A DNA stretch of 64,000 nt, taken from the NCBI RefSeq assembly GCF_009909145.1, contig NZ_JAAAPJ010000003.1:372001-436000 (forward strand), in the 5' to 3' direction. A program made the translations under genes and the position numbers. How positions within the stretch are numbered: position 1 is the stretch's first letter; each line of letters opens with the position of its first letter. The notes beneath the pieces are model-generated. The model was given only the letters and a program-made list of their open reading frames with translations, was not told the origin of the DNA and ran no database searches. This document shows positions 1 to 7,353 of this stretch, in pieces. Source of the stretch: Corallococcus silvisoli. Lineage in GTDB: Bacteria; Myxococcota; Myxococcia; Myxococcales; Myxococcaceae.

Positions 1-231
1 CAGCTGCTCCACCACCTGAGACATCGTCTTCTCGAAGCCGCCGGAAGCGCCGCCCAGCGCGCTGGGCCCCGACTCGAAGGAGTCGGTCATCAGCTTCCGC
101 CGCACGTCGTTCTGGGGCTGCGCCGCCGAGATGCTCGCCACGTCCTGGACCGGCGTCGAGACCGGCTTGATGCGGGAGGTGTTCGAGAGGGGGCTGGAGA
201 AGGACGAGCGGTTGAAGGACGCGATGGACAT
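1..231 (-). CDS. Ser-rich effector-like protein, 5' part only
   Basis: The reverse strand carries an ATG at 231 preceded by a GGAG ribosome binding site (spacing about 6) and stays open for 77 codons to the window edge, so only the N-terminus is present. It begins MSIASFNRSSFSSPLSN and is rich in Ser, with no hydrophobic signal peptide. The stretch SSFSSPLS resembles SSFSTPSLS at the N-terminus of the zinc-protease-like protein at 14989-15996. Both genes also have a sigma-54-like promoter of the same extended type. This suggests a shared leader, perhaps for a contractile or type III-like secretion route. That is inference; the missing C-terminus would decide the function. Confidence 0.6.
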   Translation of the reverse strand, partial: MSIASFNRSSFSSPLSNTSRIKPVSTPVQDVASISAAQPQNDVRRKLMTDSFESGPSALGGASGGFEKTMSQVVEQL

Positions 232-313
232 TTCAGACTCCGGGAGGCCGAGGAGTGGGGGCGGGCCAGGGAAGAGAACCGGGGCCGCCGATGTGCTGCA
301 CGCCTGGACCTAG

Positions 314-330
314 AGCAGGGCGCGTGCCAG
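314..330 (-). promoter_or_regulatory. sigma-54 promoter of the Ser-rich gene
   Basis: Reverse strand reads CTGGCACGCGCCCTGCT. The -24 element TGGCAC is perfect, the GG and GC dinucleotides are exactly 12 bp apart, and the -12 element is CTGC against consensus TTGC. The predicted transcript start is near 303, about 70 nt before the ATG at 231. The sequence continues CTAG, as in two other promoters of this window. Confidence 0.65.
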
Positions 331-589
331 CGCCCCGAGCCCGCCGCGGCGACCGTCCGGGCACGTCACCACCTTGAAAATCAGGCACTTGGGTCGCCAC
401 GCCGGTCACTCGGCGCGACGTGGCGCGATGACGGTATTCACCACCTGATGACTCGGGTCACCAGGGCGCGCATGCGCCCCGAACGTGAGCCGCCCGGGCC
501 GGACGGGGCCGCCCTGCGCCCATGAGCTTGGCCTGGCCCGCGCCACGAGCGGCTTCTCGAGCACGCCCCTGAAGTGGCGCGCCAGCACG

Positions 590-613
590 GGTTGAGGGCC
601 CGGGCCATCAACC
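590..613. repeat. 24-bp near-perfect palindrome
   Basis: GGTTGA and TCAACC flank a GGGCCCGGGCC centre, giving 11 of 12 paired positions across a 24-bp dyad. It lies in the non-coding region 230 bp upstream of the next gene. It could be an operator or a strong hairpin; there is no T-tract after it. Confidence 0.4.
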
Positions 614-841
614 CCATCGCGGGCCGCCCCCCACCCGCGTCGAGGACTTCACCCGCGAGGCAGTACCCGACACCGCCCGGACGCGGAGGGTGGATGCACA
701 TGAGAGGGATTGCCTCGCGCGCCGCCGTTGCCCACGAAGCAACACGCTGTAGCCGGTGAAACAACACACATCCGCATTGTCACGCATGGATTGAAACAGC
801 GATGGTTCAGGTGAGGCCCCACCCACCTGGAGACGGATTCC

Positions 842-2179
842 ATGCGCGCTTCGCTCCGACACCCTGCCCTGCTGTTGTTGCTGACTGCCTTCGCCCTGCC
901 AGGGTGCTCGTCGGAGTCCAACCCGGCGCCCGACGACACGCCGGACTCGGGCGTGGTGGACACCGGCTGTCCCACGCCCACGGGCGCGACCGTCACGCAC
1001 CAGGGCACCATCTCCGCGCCGGAGACCTGGAGCGCCAACAGCCCCCACGCCGTCTCGTCGCTGAACGTGAACGCCGCCGTGACCGTGGAGCCTTGCACCC
1101 TCGTGAGCCTGGGCAGCTCGGCCAGCATCCAGGTGAACAGCGGGGGTGCGTTCATCACCCAGGGCACGCAGGCGCGGCCGGTGCGCCTCCAGGCCGCGGA
1201 CTCCAGCCGGCCGTGGGGCCAGCTGCTGGTCGCCGAGGGCAGCACCGTGCGCCTGTCGTGGACGACGTTGTCGGGAGGTGGAGACCCGTCCTCCGCGGAC
1301 GCCACCGTGCGCGTGCGCGCGGGCGCGGACCTCCCCGGTGCCCGGCCCCTGTTCGTGGATCACGTCACCATCGAGGACTCGGCCGGCCCCGGCGTCGTCA
1401 TCAACGGCACCGCCGGGTTCGCGGACGGCTCCAACGCGCTGACCATCACCCGCTCGGGGAGCGAGTCGAAGCCCCAGCCGCTGCGCATCAACCCCAACGC
1501 GCTGGGCACGCTGCCCTCGGGCACCTACACAGGCAACCGCGAGGACGCCATCCTCGTGGGCCCCGGCATCGCATCCGCCACCCTCTCCTATCTGGGCGGC
1601 AACGCGACGGTGCGCGACCTCGGGGTGCCGTACCACGTGACGGACCTCACCGTGGGCAACCACGACCTGGGCGCGACCCTGACCCTGGAAGCCGGCGCCG
1701 AGCTGCGCTTCGATCCCGGCAGCCGGCTGCTCGTCTATGACGGGAAGAGCGCGCTCATCGCCGCCGGCACGCAGGCCCGGCCGGTGGTCTTCACCTCCGC
1801 GAAGGCCGCGCCGGCCGCCGGGGACTGGGCCGGACTGCGCTTCGATGGCACGAACCCCGCCAACCGGCTGGAGAACATCCGCGTGCGCTACGCGGGCGGC
1901 CCCTGCCTGTGCTCCAGCTACGGCTGCAACTACCTGCCGCCCTCGTTCGACGTGAGCTCCGCCATCCTCCTCTTCAAGGAGCCCGCCACGGCGTTCATCA
2001 CCGGGGCCTCCATCGAGGACAGCGCGGGCCACGGCATCCTGCGCGGCTGGGACGGCTCGGCCGCCGTGGACTTCCTGGCGACGAACACCTTCGCGCGCAT
2101 CGCCGAGTGCACGCAGACGCTGCCCCGCGACGCCTCGGGCCGTTGCCCCAGCGACCCACCCTGCCCTCGCGCGCCGTGA
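842..2179 (+). CDS. Secreted lipoprotein, probable beta-helix repeats
   Basis: The 445-residue product starts with a lipoprotein signal peptide ending LPGC (Cys about residue 22), followed by a Ser/Pro/Asp-rich linker. The body has repeated units such as GTQARPV (twice, near residues 110 and 309), IEDSAGPGV and IEDSAGHGI, typical of right-handed parallel beta-helix proteins on myxobacterial surfaces. A GGAG motif lies 9 nt upstream of the ATG. The last 20 residues, rich in Cys and Pro, are unusual for a helix cap; a frameshift near the end is possible but not demonstrable. Function is unknown. It is followed by a convergent gene with a small hairpin between them. Confidence 0.8.
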   Translation: MRASLRHPALLLLLTAFALPGCSSESNPAPDDTPDSGVVDTGCPTPTGATVTHQGTISAPETWSANSPHAVSSLNVNAAVTVEPCTLVSLGSSASIQVNSGGAFITQGTQARPVRLQAADSSRPWGQLLVAEGSTVRLSWTTLSGGGDPSSADATVRVRAGADLPGARPLFVDHVTIEDSAGPGVVINGTAGFADGSNALTITRSGSESKPQPLRINPNALGTLPSGTYTGNREDAILVGPGIASATLSYLGGNATVRDLGVPYHVTDLTVGNHDLGATLTLEAGAELRFDPGSRLLVYDGKSALIAAGTQARPVVFTSAKAAPAAGDWAGLRFDGTNPANRLENIRVRYAGGPCLCSSYGCNYLPPSFDVSSAILLFKEPATAFITGASIEDSAGHGILRGWDGSAAVDFLATNTFARIAECTQTLPRDASGRCPSDPPCPRAP

Positions 2180-2190
2180 GGCGGCGCATC

Positions 2191-2206
2191 CCGGAGTGAC
2201 CTCCGG
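2191..2206. terminator. Hairpin between convergent genes
   Basis: CCGGAG-TGAC-CTCCGG forms a perfect 6-bp stem with a 4-nt loop in the 33-bp gap between convergent genes. There is no T-tract, so termination is plausible but not proven. Confidence 0.4.
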
Positions 2207-2212
2207 CCCCCG

Positions 2213-2728
2213 CTACGGGACGAGGCGCTTGTAGAAGAGGACCGTGGGGTGCAGCTCGCCGTCGGTGTGCCGGGCCCAGTCCGGAATCTCCCCGGCGCGC
2301 TGCCACTGGAAGTGCCGGTAGATGGCCTCCGCCCGCGAACCCGCCAACGTGTCGAGCACCAGGAGCGTGCGACCCGCGCTCCTCGCGAACGCCTCCACCT
2401 CGTGCAGCAGCCGCGACGCGAGCCCCTGTCCCCGGGCACTCGAGTGCACGAGCAGCTTCTGGAGCTCCGCGCGGTGCAGCCCGTTCGGGCGCAGGCTCGG
2501 CGCCAGCTGCACGGTGCCGACGATGCGCCCGTCCAGCTCCGCGACCCAGAGCACCAGCCCCGGCCCCAGCGACGCGAAGATGCCCTGCCAGTACTCCGCC
2601 GCGGCCTCCAGCGAGAGCGGCGGCAGGAAGCCCACCGACGCGCCCCCCTCCACCGAGTCGATGAGCAGCCGGGCCAGCGCGTGCCGCTCCTCGGGGGTCG
2701 CCTGTTCCAGTCTCCGGATGGAAATCAT
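2213..2728 (-). CDS. GNAT family N-acetyltransferase
   Basis: The 171-residue protein has the GNAT fold signature. VHSSARGQGLA at residues 94-104 is the acetyl-CoA pyrophosphate-binding motif A (R/Q-x-x-G-x-G/A), preceded by the strand WVAELDGRIVGTVQL. The C-terminus (IYRHFQWQRAG) matches the usual cofactor-contacting helix. It is predicted to transfer an acetyl group from acetyl-CoA to a small molecule or protein amine in the cytoplasm; the substrate is unknown. Its ATG overlaps the stop of the upstream hydrolase-fold gene (ATGA, 2725-2728), so the two are probably translationally coupled. Confidence 0.85.
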   Translation of the reverse strand: MISIRRLEQATPEERHALARLLIDSVEGGASVGFLPPLSLEAAAEYWQGIFASLGPGLVLWVAELDGRIVGTVQLAPSLRPNGLHRAELQKLLVHSSARGQGLASRLLHEVEAFARSAGRTLLVLDTLAGSRAEAIYRHFQWQRAGEIPDWARHTDGELHPTVLFYKRLVP

Positions 2729-3849
2729 TTCGAGCCCGAAGCCTCCTTCACGGGCCGCGCGGCGGGAGTCGTCCGGGCGCCGGTGAAGCGCAGGACCTCG
2801 TCCAGCAGGAGGCGGCGCCCCCGCTCCGGACGCTCCAGGTGGACGAAGTGCGTCGCGCCCGGGAGCACCACGGCCTTCACACTGGCCGCGTGGACCAGGT
2901 GCTCCTGGAGGCGGGTGACGTCCTCGGGCCGGCTCCAGAAGTCGTTCTCCGCGCGGAGGATGAGCACGCGCCCGGAGATGGAGGCCGCGTCCCAGAGCTG
3001 CCGCCCCGTGGCCAGATAGAAGCTGTCCTCCAGCGCGCCGGAGGGCGCACGGAAGGCGGCCGGCGTGCGCGAGAGCCCCAGGGGGTCGCTCGCGAGCGCC
3101 TCCCGCTGGAACGCCGCGGCCACCTCTGGATCGCGCGCCTTCGCCTTGTCTTCTTCCGGCGGCAGCGTCTGGTCCCAGACGGCCATCAGCGAGGCCCCCG
3201 TGTTCCAGCGGTAGGCGCCCAGGCCCTCCGCGTTGAACAGCCCCGGCCGCTTCGGATCCTCGAAGTCAGTGCCCCGCCCGAGCCTCGGATGCACCGCGCT
3301 CCCCGCGTACAGCGCGTTGAGCATCACGAGGTGGCTCACGTTGTCCGGGTGGAGGCTCGCGTACATCCCCGCCCAGTGCCCACCAGTGGCCCACCCCAGC
3401 AGCCCGACGCGGCGCTGCCCCGTGCGCGCCTTCACCCAGCCCACCACCGCGTTCACGTCCTGCACGACCTCGTGCGACCCCACCAGGGGCCGGCCCTTCG
3501 CGGGCGTGCTCATGGCCAGCGGCCGGGTGGAGCCGCCATAGCCCCGTGCGTCCATGATGTAGACGGCGTGCCCCGCGCGCGCGAGCTCCTCCGCGAGCGA
3601 ACCGCCCTCGACGGGCAGGTCGAAGGAGGCCCGTCCTGGGACGCGCGCGCCGTGCAGGAGGATGAGGGGCGCGAGCCCCGACACCTGCATCCCGGTGTCC
3701 TTCACCTCGCGCACGGACACCTCGATGCCCTCTTCCGACGGCACCAGGAACTCCGCCCGCGTCACCTCCGCCCATGCGCCGCCCCCGAGCAGCGCGCTCA
3801 GCAGCAGCAGCGTCCGGACGGCGCTCGCGCCCTCGCGATGGATGTGCAC
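2725..3849 (-). CDS. Secreted alpha/beta hydrolase-fold protein lacking the Ser nucleophile
   Basis: The start chosen is GTG at 3849, because AAGGAGG lies 8 nt upstream and the product then begins with a signal peptide ending GGGAWA. The 374-residue protein has the alpha/beta hydrolase layout: LILLHGARVPG (oxyanion side), MDARGYGGS, the nucleophile elbow, an acid strand ILRAENDFW and a final GATHFVHLERP with the catalytic His. The elbow reads LGWATGG, so the nucleophile position of the usual G-x-S-x-G is Ala (about residue 154). Serine hydrolase chemistry is therefore doubtful. It is the first gene of a pair with the GNAT gene (4-bp overlap). Confidence 0.8.
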   Translation of the reverse strand: MHIHREGASAVRTLLLLSALLGGGAWAEVTRAEFLVPSEEGIEVSVREVKDTGMQVSGLAPLILLHGARVPGRASFDLPVEGGSLAEELARAGHAVYIMDARGYGGSTRPLAMSTPAKGRPLVGSHEVVQDVNAVVGWVKARTGQRRVGLLGWATGGHWAGMYASLHPDNVSHLVMLNALYAGSAVHPRLGRGTDFEDPKRPGLFNAEGLGAYRWNTGASLMAVWDQTLPPEEDKAKARDPEVAAAFQREALASDPLGLSRTPAAFRAPSGALEDSFYLATGRQLWDAASISGRVLILRAENDFWSRPEDVTRLQEHLVHAASVKAVVLPGATHFVHLERPERGRRLLLDEVLRFTGARTTPAARPVKEASGSK

Positions 3850-4035
3850 CTCGACCTCCTCCTTGGAAACGCCCGCGTCCGATCCTGCCAGGAGCCGGGC
3901 GCTGACACACCTTCCATCCGGCGGCGCCAGCCCCGTCCACGGCAATGATTGCCATCCATGCAAGGCCTGCAGTCCGCGAGCGCCGGGGACCAGCAAGTCT
4001 TGCCGTCCTCGCGCGCGGCCCCCAGGGAGGAGGGG

Positions 4036-4052
4036 CTGGCACCTTCGTTGCT
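4036..4052 (+). promoter_or_regulatory. Consensus sigma-54 promoter
   Basis: CTGGCACCTTCGTTGCT matches the sigma-54 consensus TGGCAC-N5-TTGC with no mismatch, and the GG and GC are 12 bp apart. It continues CTAG, as in two other promoters here. The predicted start of transcription is near 4063, about 92 nt before the lipoprotein ATG at 4155. Confidence 0.8.
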
Positions 4053-4154
4053 CTAGCGACGGGACGCTCCCCGATGGCGATAGGCCCGGAGCAGGACCCA
4101 GCGGGCCATGACGCAGCGCTGGCGTTGCATCCCACGAATGAACGGAGAAGTGAC

Positions 4155-5006
4155 ATGCGGATGGTTCGATTCACCCGGAAGCTGTTCCTGGCGGTGCCCC
4201 TGGGCCTCTTCGCGGTGGGGTGTGGTGGCGATCCGATGATGGACGCGGGCACCGGCACCGGCGAGGACCCGACCCCGTCGGCCGCGGAGGACACGTCGCT
4301 CGCGTCGAGCGAGCAGGCCATCGGACTGGGAGGGACCTACTGGTGGGGCACCACCAGCAACGGCTTCACCTCCACGTCCATCGGGACCGCCACGGGCCGG
4401 ACCTGCTTCCTCTCCGGCATCCAGGGAAACCTGAAGCCGGCCACCGCTGGCAGCTGGTCCAGCGCGGGCGTGTTCCTGTACGGCGGGAGTTGGGAGATGT
4501 TCGTCAGCCACAACAACAGCAAGGCGCTGAGCACGGGCATCCAGTGCCTCAGCACCGCCACCAACCGGACGCCGGAAGTCTCCTGGTACCAGGGTCAGGC
4601 GGCGAAGCTCCTGGGCGCGGTCACCTCGCAGCGCCGCTGCTTCCTCACCCAGGTGGAGGCCGCGGGCGGCCTCACGGCCAACGCCGACTTTGTCCGCGTC
4701 TGGAATGACGGCCTCAACTGGTACCTGGGTGGCAACATGGCCGCGGCCGGTGGCGGCACGGCGGTGTGCGTGGACGTGGCCACGGATCAGGGCGGCTGGC
4801 TGTGGATCGCCGGCAACCCGGGCGGCTTCACGGCGAACCTGGCCTACAACCCCGGCGGCGTGGCCTGTCTGCTGTCTGGCATCGGCGGCAACTTCAGCAC
4901 CAGCGACTTCAGCGACGGCGTGTCCATCGACTACAACAGCGGCACCCGCTACTGGGAGATGACGGTCACCAACGGCAAGCGCGGCTGGGGCAACTGCGTC
5001 AATTAG
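4155..5006 (+). CDS. Secreted lipoprotein with three internal repeats
   Basis: The ATG at 4155 follows GGAG by 7 nt and gives a 283-residue protein with a lipoprotein signal ending LFAVGC. After an acidic linker come three diverged repeats of about 60 residues, each opening with CFLSGI, CFLTQV or CLLSGI and closing with a second Cys (TGIQC, TAVC, WGNC). This suggests three small disulfide-closed domains on the cell surface or in the periplasm. No known family was recognised. The gene stands alone behind a perfect sigma-54 promoter and ahead of a strong terminator, which points to regulated, possibly developmental, expression. Confidence 0.85.
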   Translation: MRMVRFTRKLFLAVPLGLFAVGCGGDPMMDAGTGTGEDPTPSAAEDTSLASSEQAIGLGGTYWWGTTSNGFTSTSIGTATGRTCFLSGIQGNLKPATAGSWSSAGVFLYGGSWEMFVSHNNSKALSTGIQCLSTATNRTPEVSWYQGQAAKLLGAVTSQRRCFLTQVEAAGGLTANADFVRVWNDGLNWYLGGNMAAAGGGTAVCVDVATDQGGWLWIAGNPGGFTANLAYNPGGVACLLSGIGGNFSTSDFSDGVSIDYNSGTRYWEMTVTNGKRGWGNCVN

Positions 5007-5026
5007 TCCGCGTCACGTGAAGCACG

Positions 5027-5065
5027 GAAGGCCGGGCGCCCGCGGAGGGCGGCCCGGCCTTCTTC
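5027..5065 (+). terminator. Rho-independent-type terminator
   Basis: GAAGGCCGGGC at 5027-5037 pairs perfectly with GCCCGGCCTTC at 5052-5062, an 11-bp stem followed by TTCC. It lies 21 bp after the stop codon of the triple-repeat lipoprotein. Confidence 0.75.
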
Positions 5066-5208
5066 CTGGACCGTGGAGAGTGTTCGCTCATGAGGGGCAC
5101 GAGGACTCCTCGCTCGAAAGGGATGGCGGAGGTCCACCGCGTGTGGTGTCACCCTGCCCCGGGGCGGAAGGCTCCGCCCGACACCCGGACACGGAGGTCC
5201 GCCAGGAC

Positions 5209-5946
5209 ATGCAAGACGTCGACATCAAGACCGCGGATGGAGTGATGGACGCGAAGCTGTTCCAGCCAGAGGGCGCGGGGCCCTGGCCGGCGGTCATCAT
5301 GCTGGCGGATGCCTTTGGCATCCGGCCCGCCTTCGAGTCCATGGCGCGGCGCCTGTCGAAGGCGGGGTACGTCGTGCTCTTGCCCAACGTCTTCTACCGG
5401 GACGGGCACACGTCGAAGCTCGACCTCGACGGCTCCTTCGCGGATGAGACGTTCCGCAAGCGCATCTACGGGCTGATTGGCGCGCTGACGCCGGAGCGGC
5501 AGAAGCTGGATGCTGGAGCGGAGCTGGACTTCCTCTCCCGCCAGCCCTTCGTGAAGGGCCCGAAGGCAGGCGTCGCGGGCTACTGCTTCAGCGGTGGCAT
5601 CGCGGTGCGCATGGCCGCGGACTTCCCGGAGCGCATCGGCGCGGCGGCGTCCTCGCACGGGGGGCGCCTGGCCACGGAGTCGCCGGACAGCCCCCACCGG
5701 AGGGTGGGAGAGGTGAAGGGCGAGCTGTACTTCGGCCACGCCGACAAGGACGACTCGATGCCCGCCCAGGCCATCCAGACCCTGGAGGCCGCGCTGAAGG
5801 ACGCGGGCGTCAAGCATGTGTCGGAGCTGTACCCCGGCGCGCGCCACGGCTACTCCGTGGAGGGTTCGGCCGCTTTCAACGCGGAGGCCGCGGAGACGCA
5901 CTGGCGCAGGTTGCAGGAGCTGTTCGGCCGGACGCTGCGCGCCTGA
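5209..5946 (+). CDS. Dienelactone hydrolase family protein
   Basis: A 245-residue cytoplasmic alpha/beta hydrolase of the dienelactone hydrolase family. The Cys nucleophile is Cys126 in GYCFSGG, the acid is Asp179 in FGHADKDD and the base is His213 in GARHGYS, forming the Cys-Asp-His triad of this family. The family hydrolyses cyclic lactones or esters in aromatic catabolism, but many members have unknown substrates. The start at 5209 fits the family N-terminus (DIKTADGVMDAKLF). An upstream in-frame extension would run through the preceding terminator and is rejected. The next gene is the KgtP-type permease 63 bp downstream. Confidence 0.88.
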   Translation: MQDVDIKTADGVMDAKLFQPEGAGPWPAVIMLADAFGIRPAFESMARRLSKAGYVVLLPNVFYRDGHTSKLDLDGSFADETFRKRIYGLIGALTPERQKLDAGAELDFLSRQPFVKGPKAGVAGYCFSGGIAVRMAADFPERIGAAASSHGGRLATESPDSPHRRVGEVKGELYFGHADKDDSMPAQAIQTLEAALKDAGVKHVSELYPGARHGYSVEGSAAFNAEAAETHWRRLQELFGRTLRA

Positions 5947-6009
5947 GCACGGCGCGGGCTTCCACTTCCAGGCATCGCCGTGGGGGGAGTTCAGGCTAGA
6001 AGTCCCCCC

Positions 6010-7287
6010 ATGCGGCAGCGGTTGCGCTCCATCTTCGGCGGCTCGGTCGGCAACCTCATCGAGTGGTACGACTTCTACGTCTATTCGGCGTTCTCGCTGT
6101 ACTTCGCCCAGGCGTTCTTTCCGGACGCGGATCCCGTCGTGCGGCAGCTCAACACCGCAGGCGTCTTCGCGCTCGGCTTCCTCATCCGCCCCGTGGGCGG
6201 GTGGGTGATGGGGCTCTACGCGGACCAGCGCGGCCGCCGGTCCGCGCTGACGCTGTCCGTCTCGCTGATGTGCCTGGGGTCGCTGGTCATCGCCGTGTGT
6301 CCCACCTACGCGCGCATCGGGGTCCTGGCGCCCGCCGTGTTGATGCTCGCGCGGCTGCTCCAGGGGCTCTCCCTGGGCGGGGAGTACGGCACCAGCGCCA
6401 CCTATCTCAGCGAGGTGGCCACCTCCCGGCACCGGGGCTTCTACAGCTCCTTCCAGTACGTCACGCTCATCCTGGGACAGCTGCTGGCGACGCTGACGCT
6501 GCTGGTGTTGCAGCGGCTGGTGCTGACGGGCCCGCAGCTGGAGGCCTGGGGCTGGCGCATCCCGTTTGGCATTGGCGCGGGGCTGGCCATCTTCGGCTTC
6601 TACATGCGGCGCGACATGGTGGAGACGGAGGCCTTCACCCGCGAGGCCGCGAAGGCGTCACGGCACCACCCCATGCGCGAGCTCTTGCGCCACCCCAAGG
6701 AGATCGCCGTCGTGGTGGGCCTCACGCTGGGCGGGACCCTGGCCTTCTACACATACACCGTCTACATGCAGAAGTTCCTGGTGAACTCGGTGGGGCTGAC
6801 GCGCGACGAGGCCACGCTCATCTCCGCCAGCTCCCTGTTCCTCTACATGCTGTTGCAGCCGGCGTTCGGGGCGCTCTCCGACAAGGTCGGACGCAGGCCC
6901 GTGCTGATGGGGTTCGGCGTGATGGGCACGCTGTGCACCGTGCCGCTGCTCACCGCGCTGACGCGGACGCGGGACGCCTTCACCGCCTTCCTGCTGGTGC
7001 TCGCGGCCCTGGTCATCCTCTCCGGCTACACGTCCATCAACGCGGTGGTGAAGGCGGAGCTGTTCCCCGCGCGCATCCGCGCCCTGGGCGTGGGGCTGCC
7101 CTACGCGCTGACCGTGTCGCTCTTCGGCGGCACCGCGGAGTACGTGGGCACGCGCCTGAAGCTGGCCGGGCACGAGGAATGGTTCTTCTGGTACGTGACG
7201 GGCGGCATCTTCTGCTCGCTGCTCGTCTACGCGCTCATGCCGGACACGCAGCGTCACAGCCGCATCGACGAGACGCAAGCGGCCTGA
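6010..7287 (+). CDS. kgtP: 2-oxoglutarate/dicarboxylate permease, MHS family
   Basis: A 425-residue, 12-segment major facilitator of the metabolite:H+ symporter family. It follows the E. coli alpha-ketoglutarate permease closely: the opening GNLIEWYDFYVYSAFSLYFA, then GGEYGTSATYLSEVA, FQYVTLILGQLLA, FYTYTVYMQKFLVN and the cytoplasmic loop motif SDKVGRRPVLM. It should import 2-oxoglutarate or a similar carboxylate with protons across the inner membrane. ATG at 6010 is preferred over an upstream in-frame start because the protein then begins like the family. No clear Shine-Dalgarno sequence was seen. Identity as KgtP rather than a sister MHS carrier rests on recalled similarity. Confidence 0.85.
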   Translation: MRQRLRSIFGGSVGNLIEWYDFYVYSAFSLYFAQAFFPDADPVVRQLNTAGVFALGFLIRPVGGWVMGLYADQRGRRSALTLSVSLMCLGSLVIAVCPTYARIGVLAPAVLMLARLLQGLSLGGEYGTSATYLSEVATSRHRGFYSSFQYVTLILGQLLATLTLLVLQRLVLTGPQLEAWGWRIPFGIGAGLAIFGFYMRRDMVETEAFTREAAKASRHHPMRELLRHPKEIAVVVGLTLGGTLAFYTYTVYMQKFLVNSVGLTRDEATLISASSLFLYMLLQPAFGALSDKVGRRPVLMGFGVMGTLCTVPLLTALTRTRDAFTAFLLVLAALVILSGYTSINAVVKAELFPARIRALGVGLPYALTVSLFGGTAEYVGTRLKLAGHEEWFFWYVTGGIFCSLLVYALMPDTQRHSRIDETQAA

Positions 7288-7353
7288 AAACTAGTTGCGC
7301 GAACGGGCGTCGCCGGCGGGCCATTTCCGGGATGTGTTAGACGCGCCCGCGCC

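Larger units (their letters stand above)
232..841. other. 610-bp intergenic region
   Basis: No convincing gene was found. Short open frames on both strands lack ribosome binding sites and recognisable products. The region holds the sigma-54-like promoter at 314-330 reading left, a palindrome at 590-613, and the untranslated leader of the lipoprotein gene at 842. The stretch 740-800 is less GC-rich and may hold that gene's promoter, but no clear -35/-10 pair could be assigned. Confidence 0.5.
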
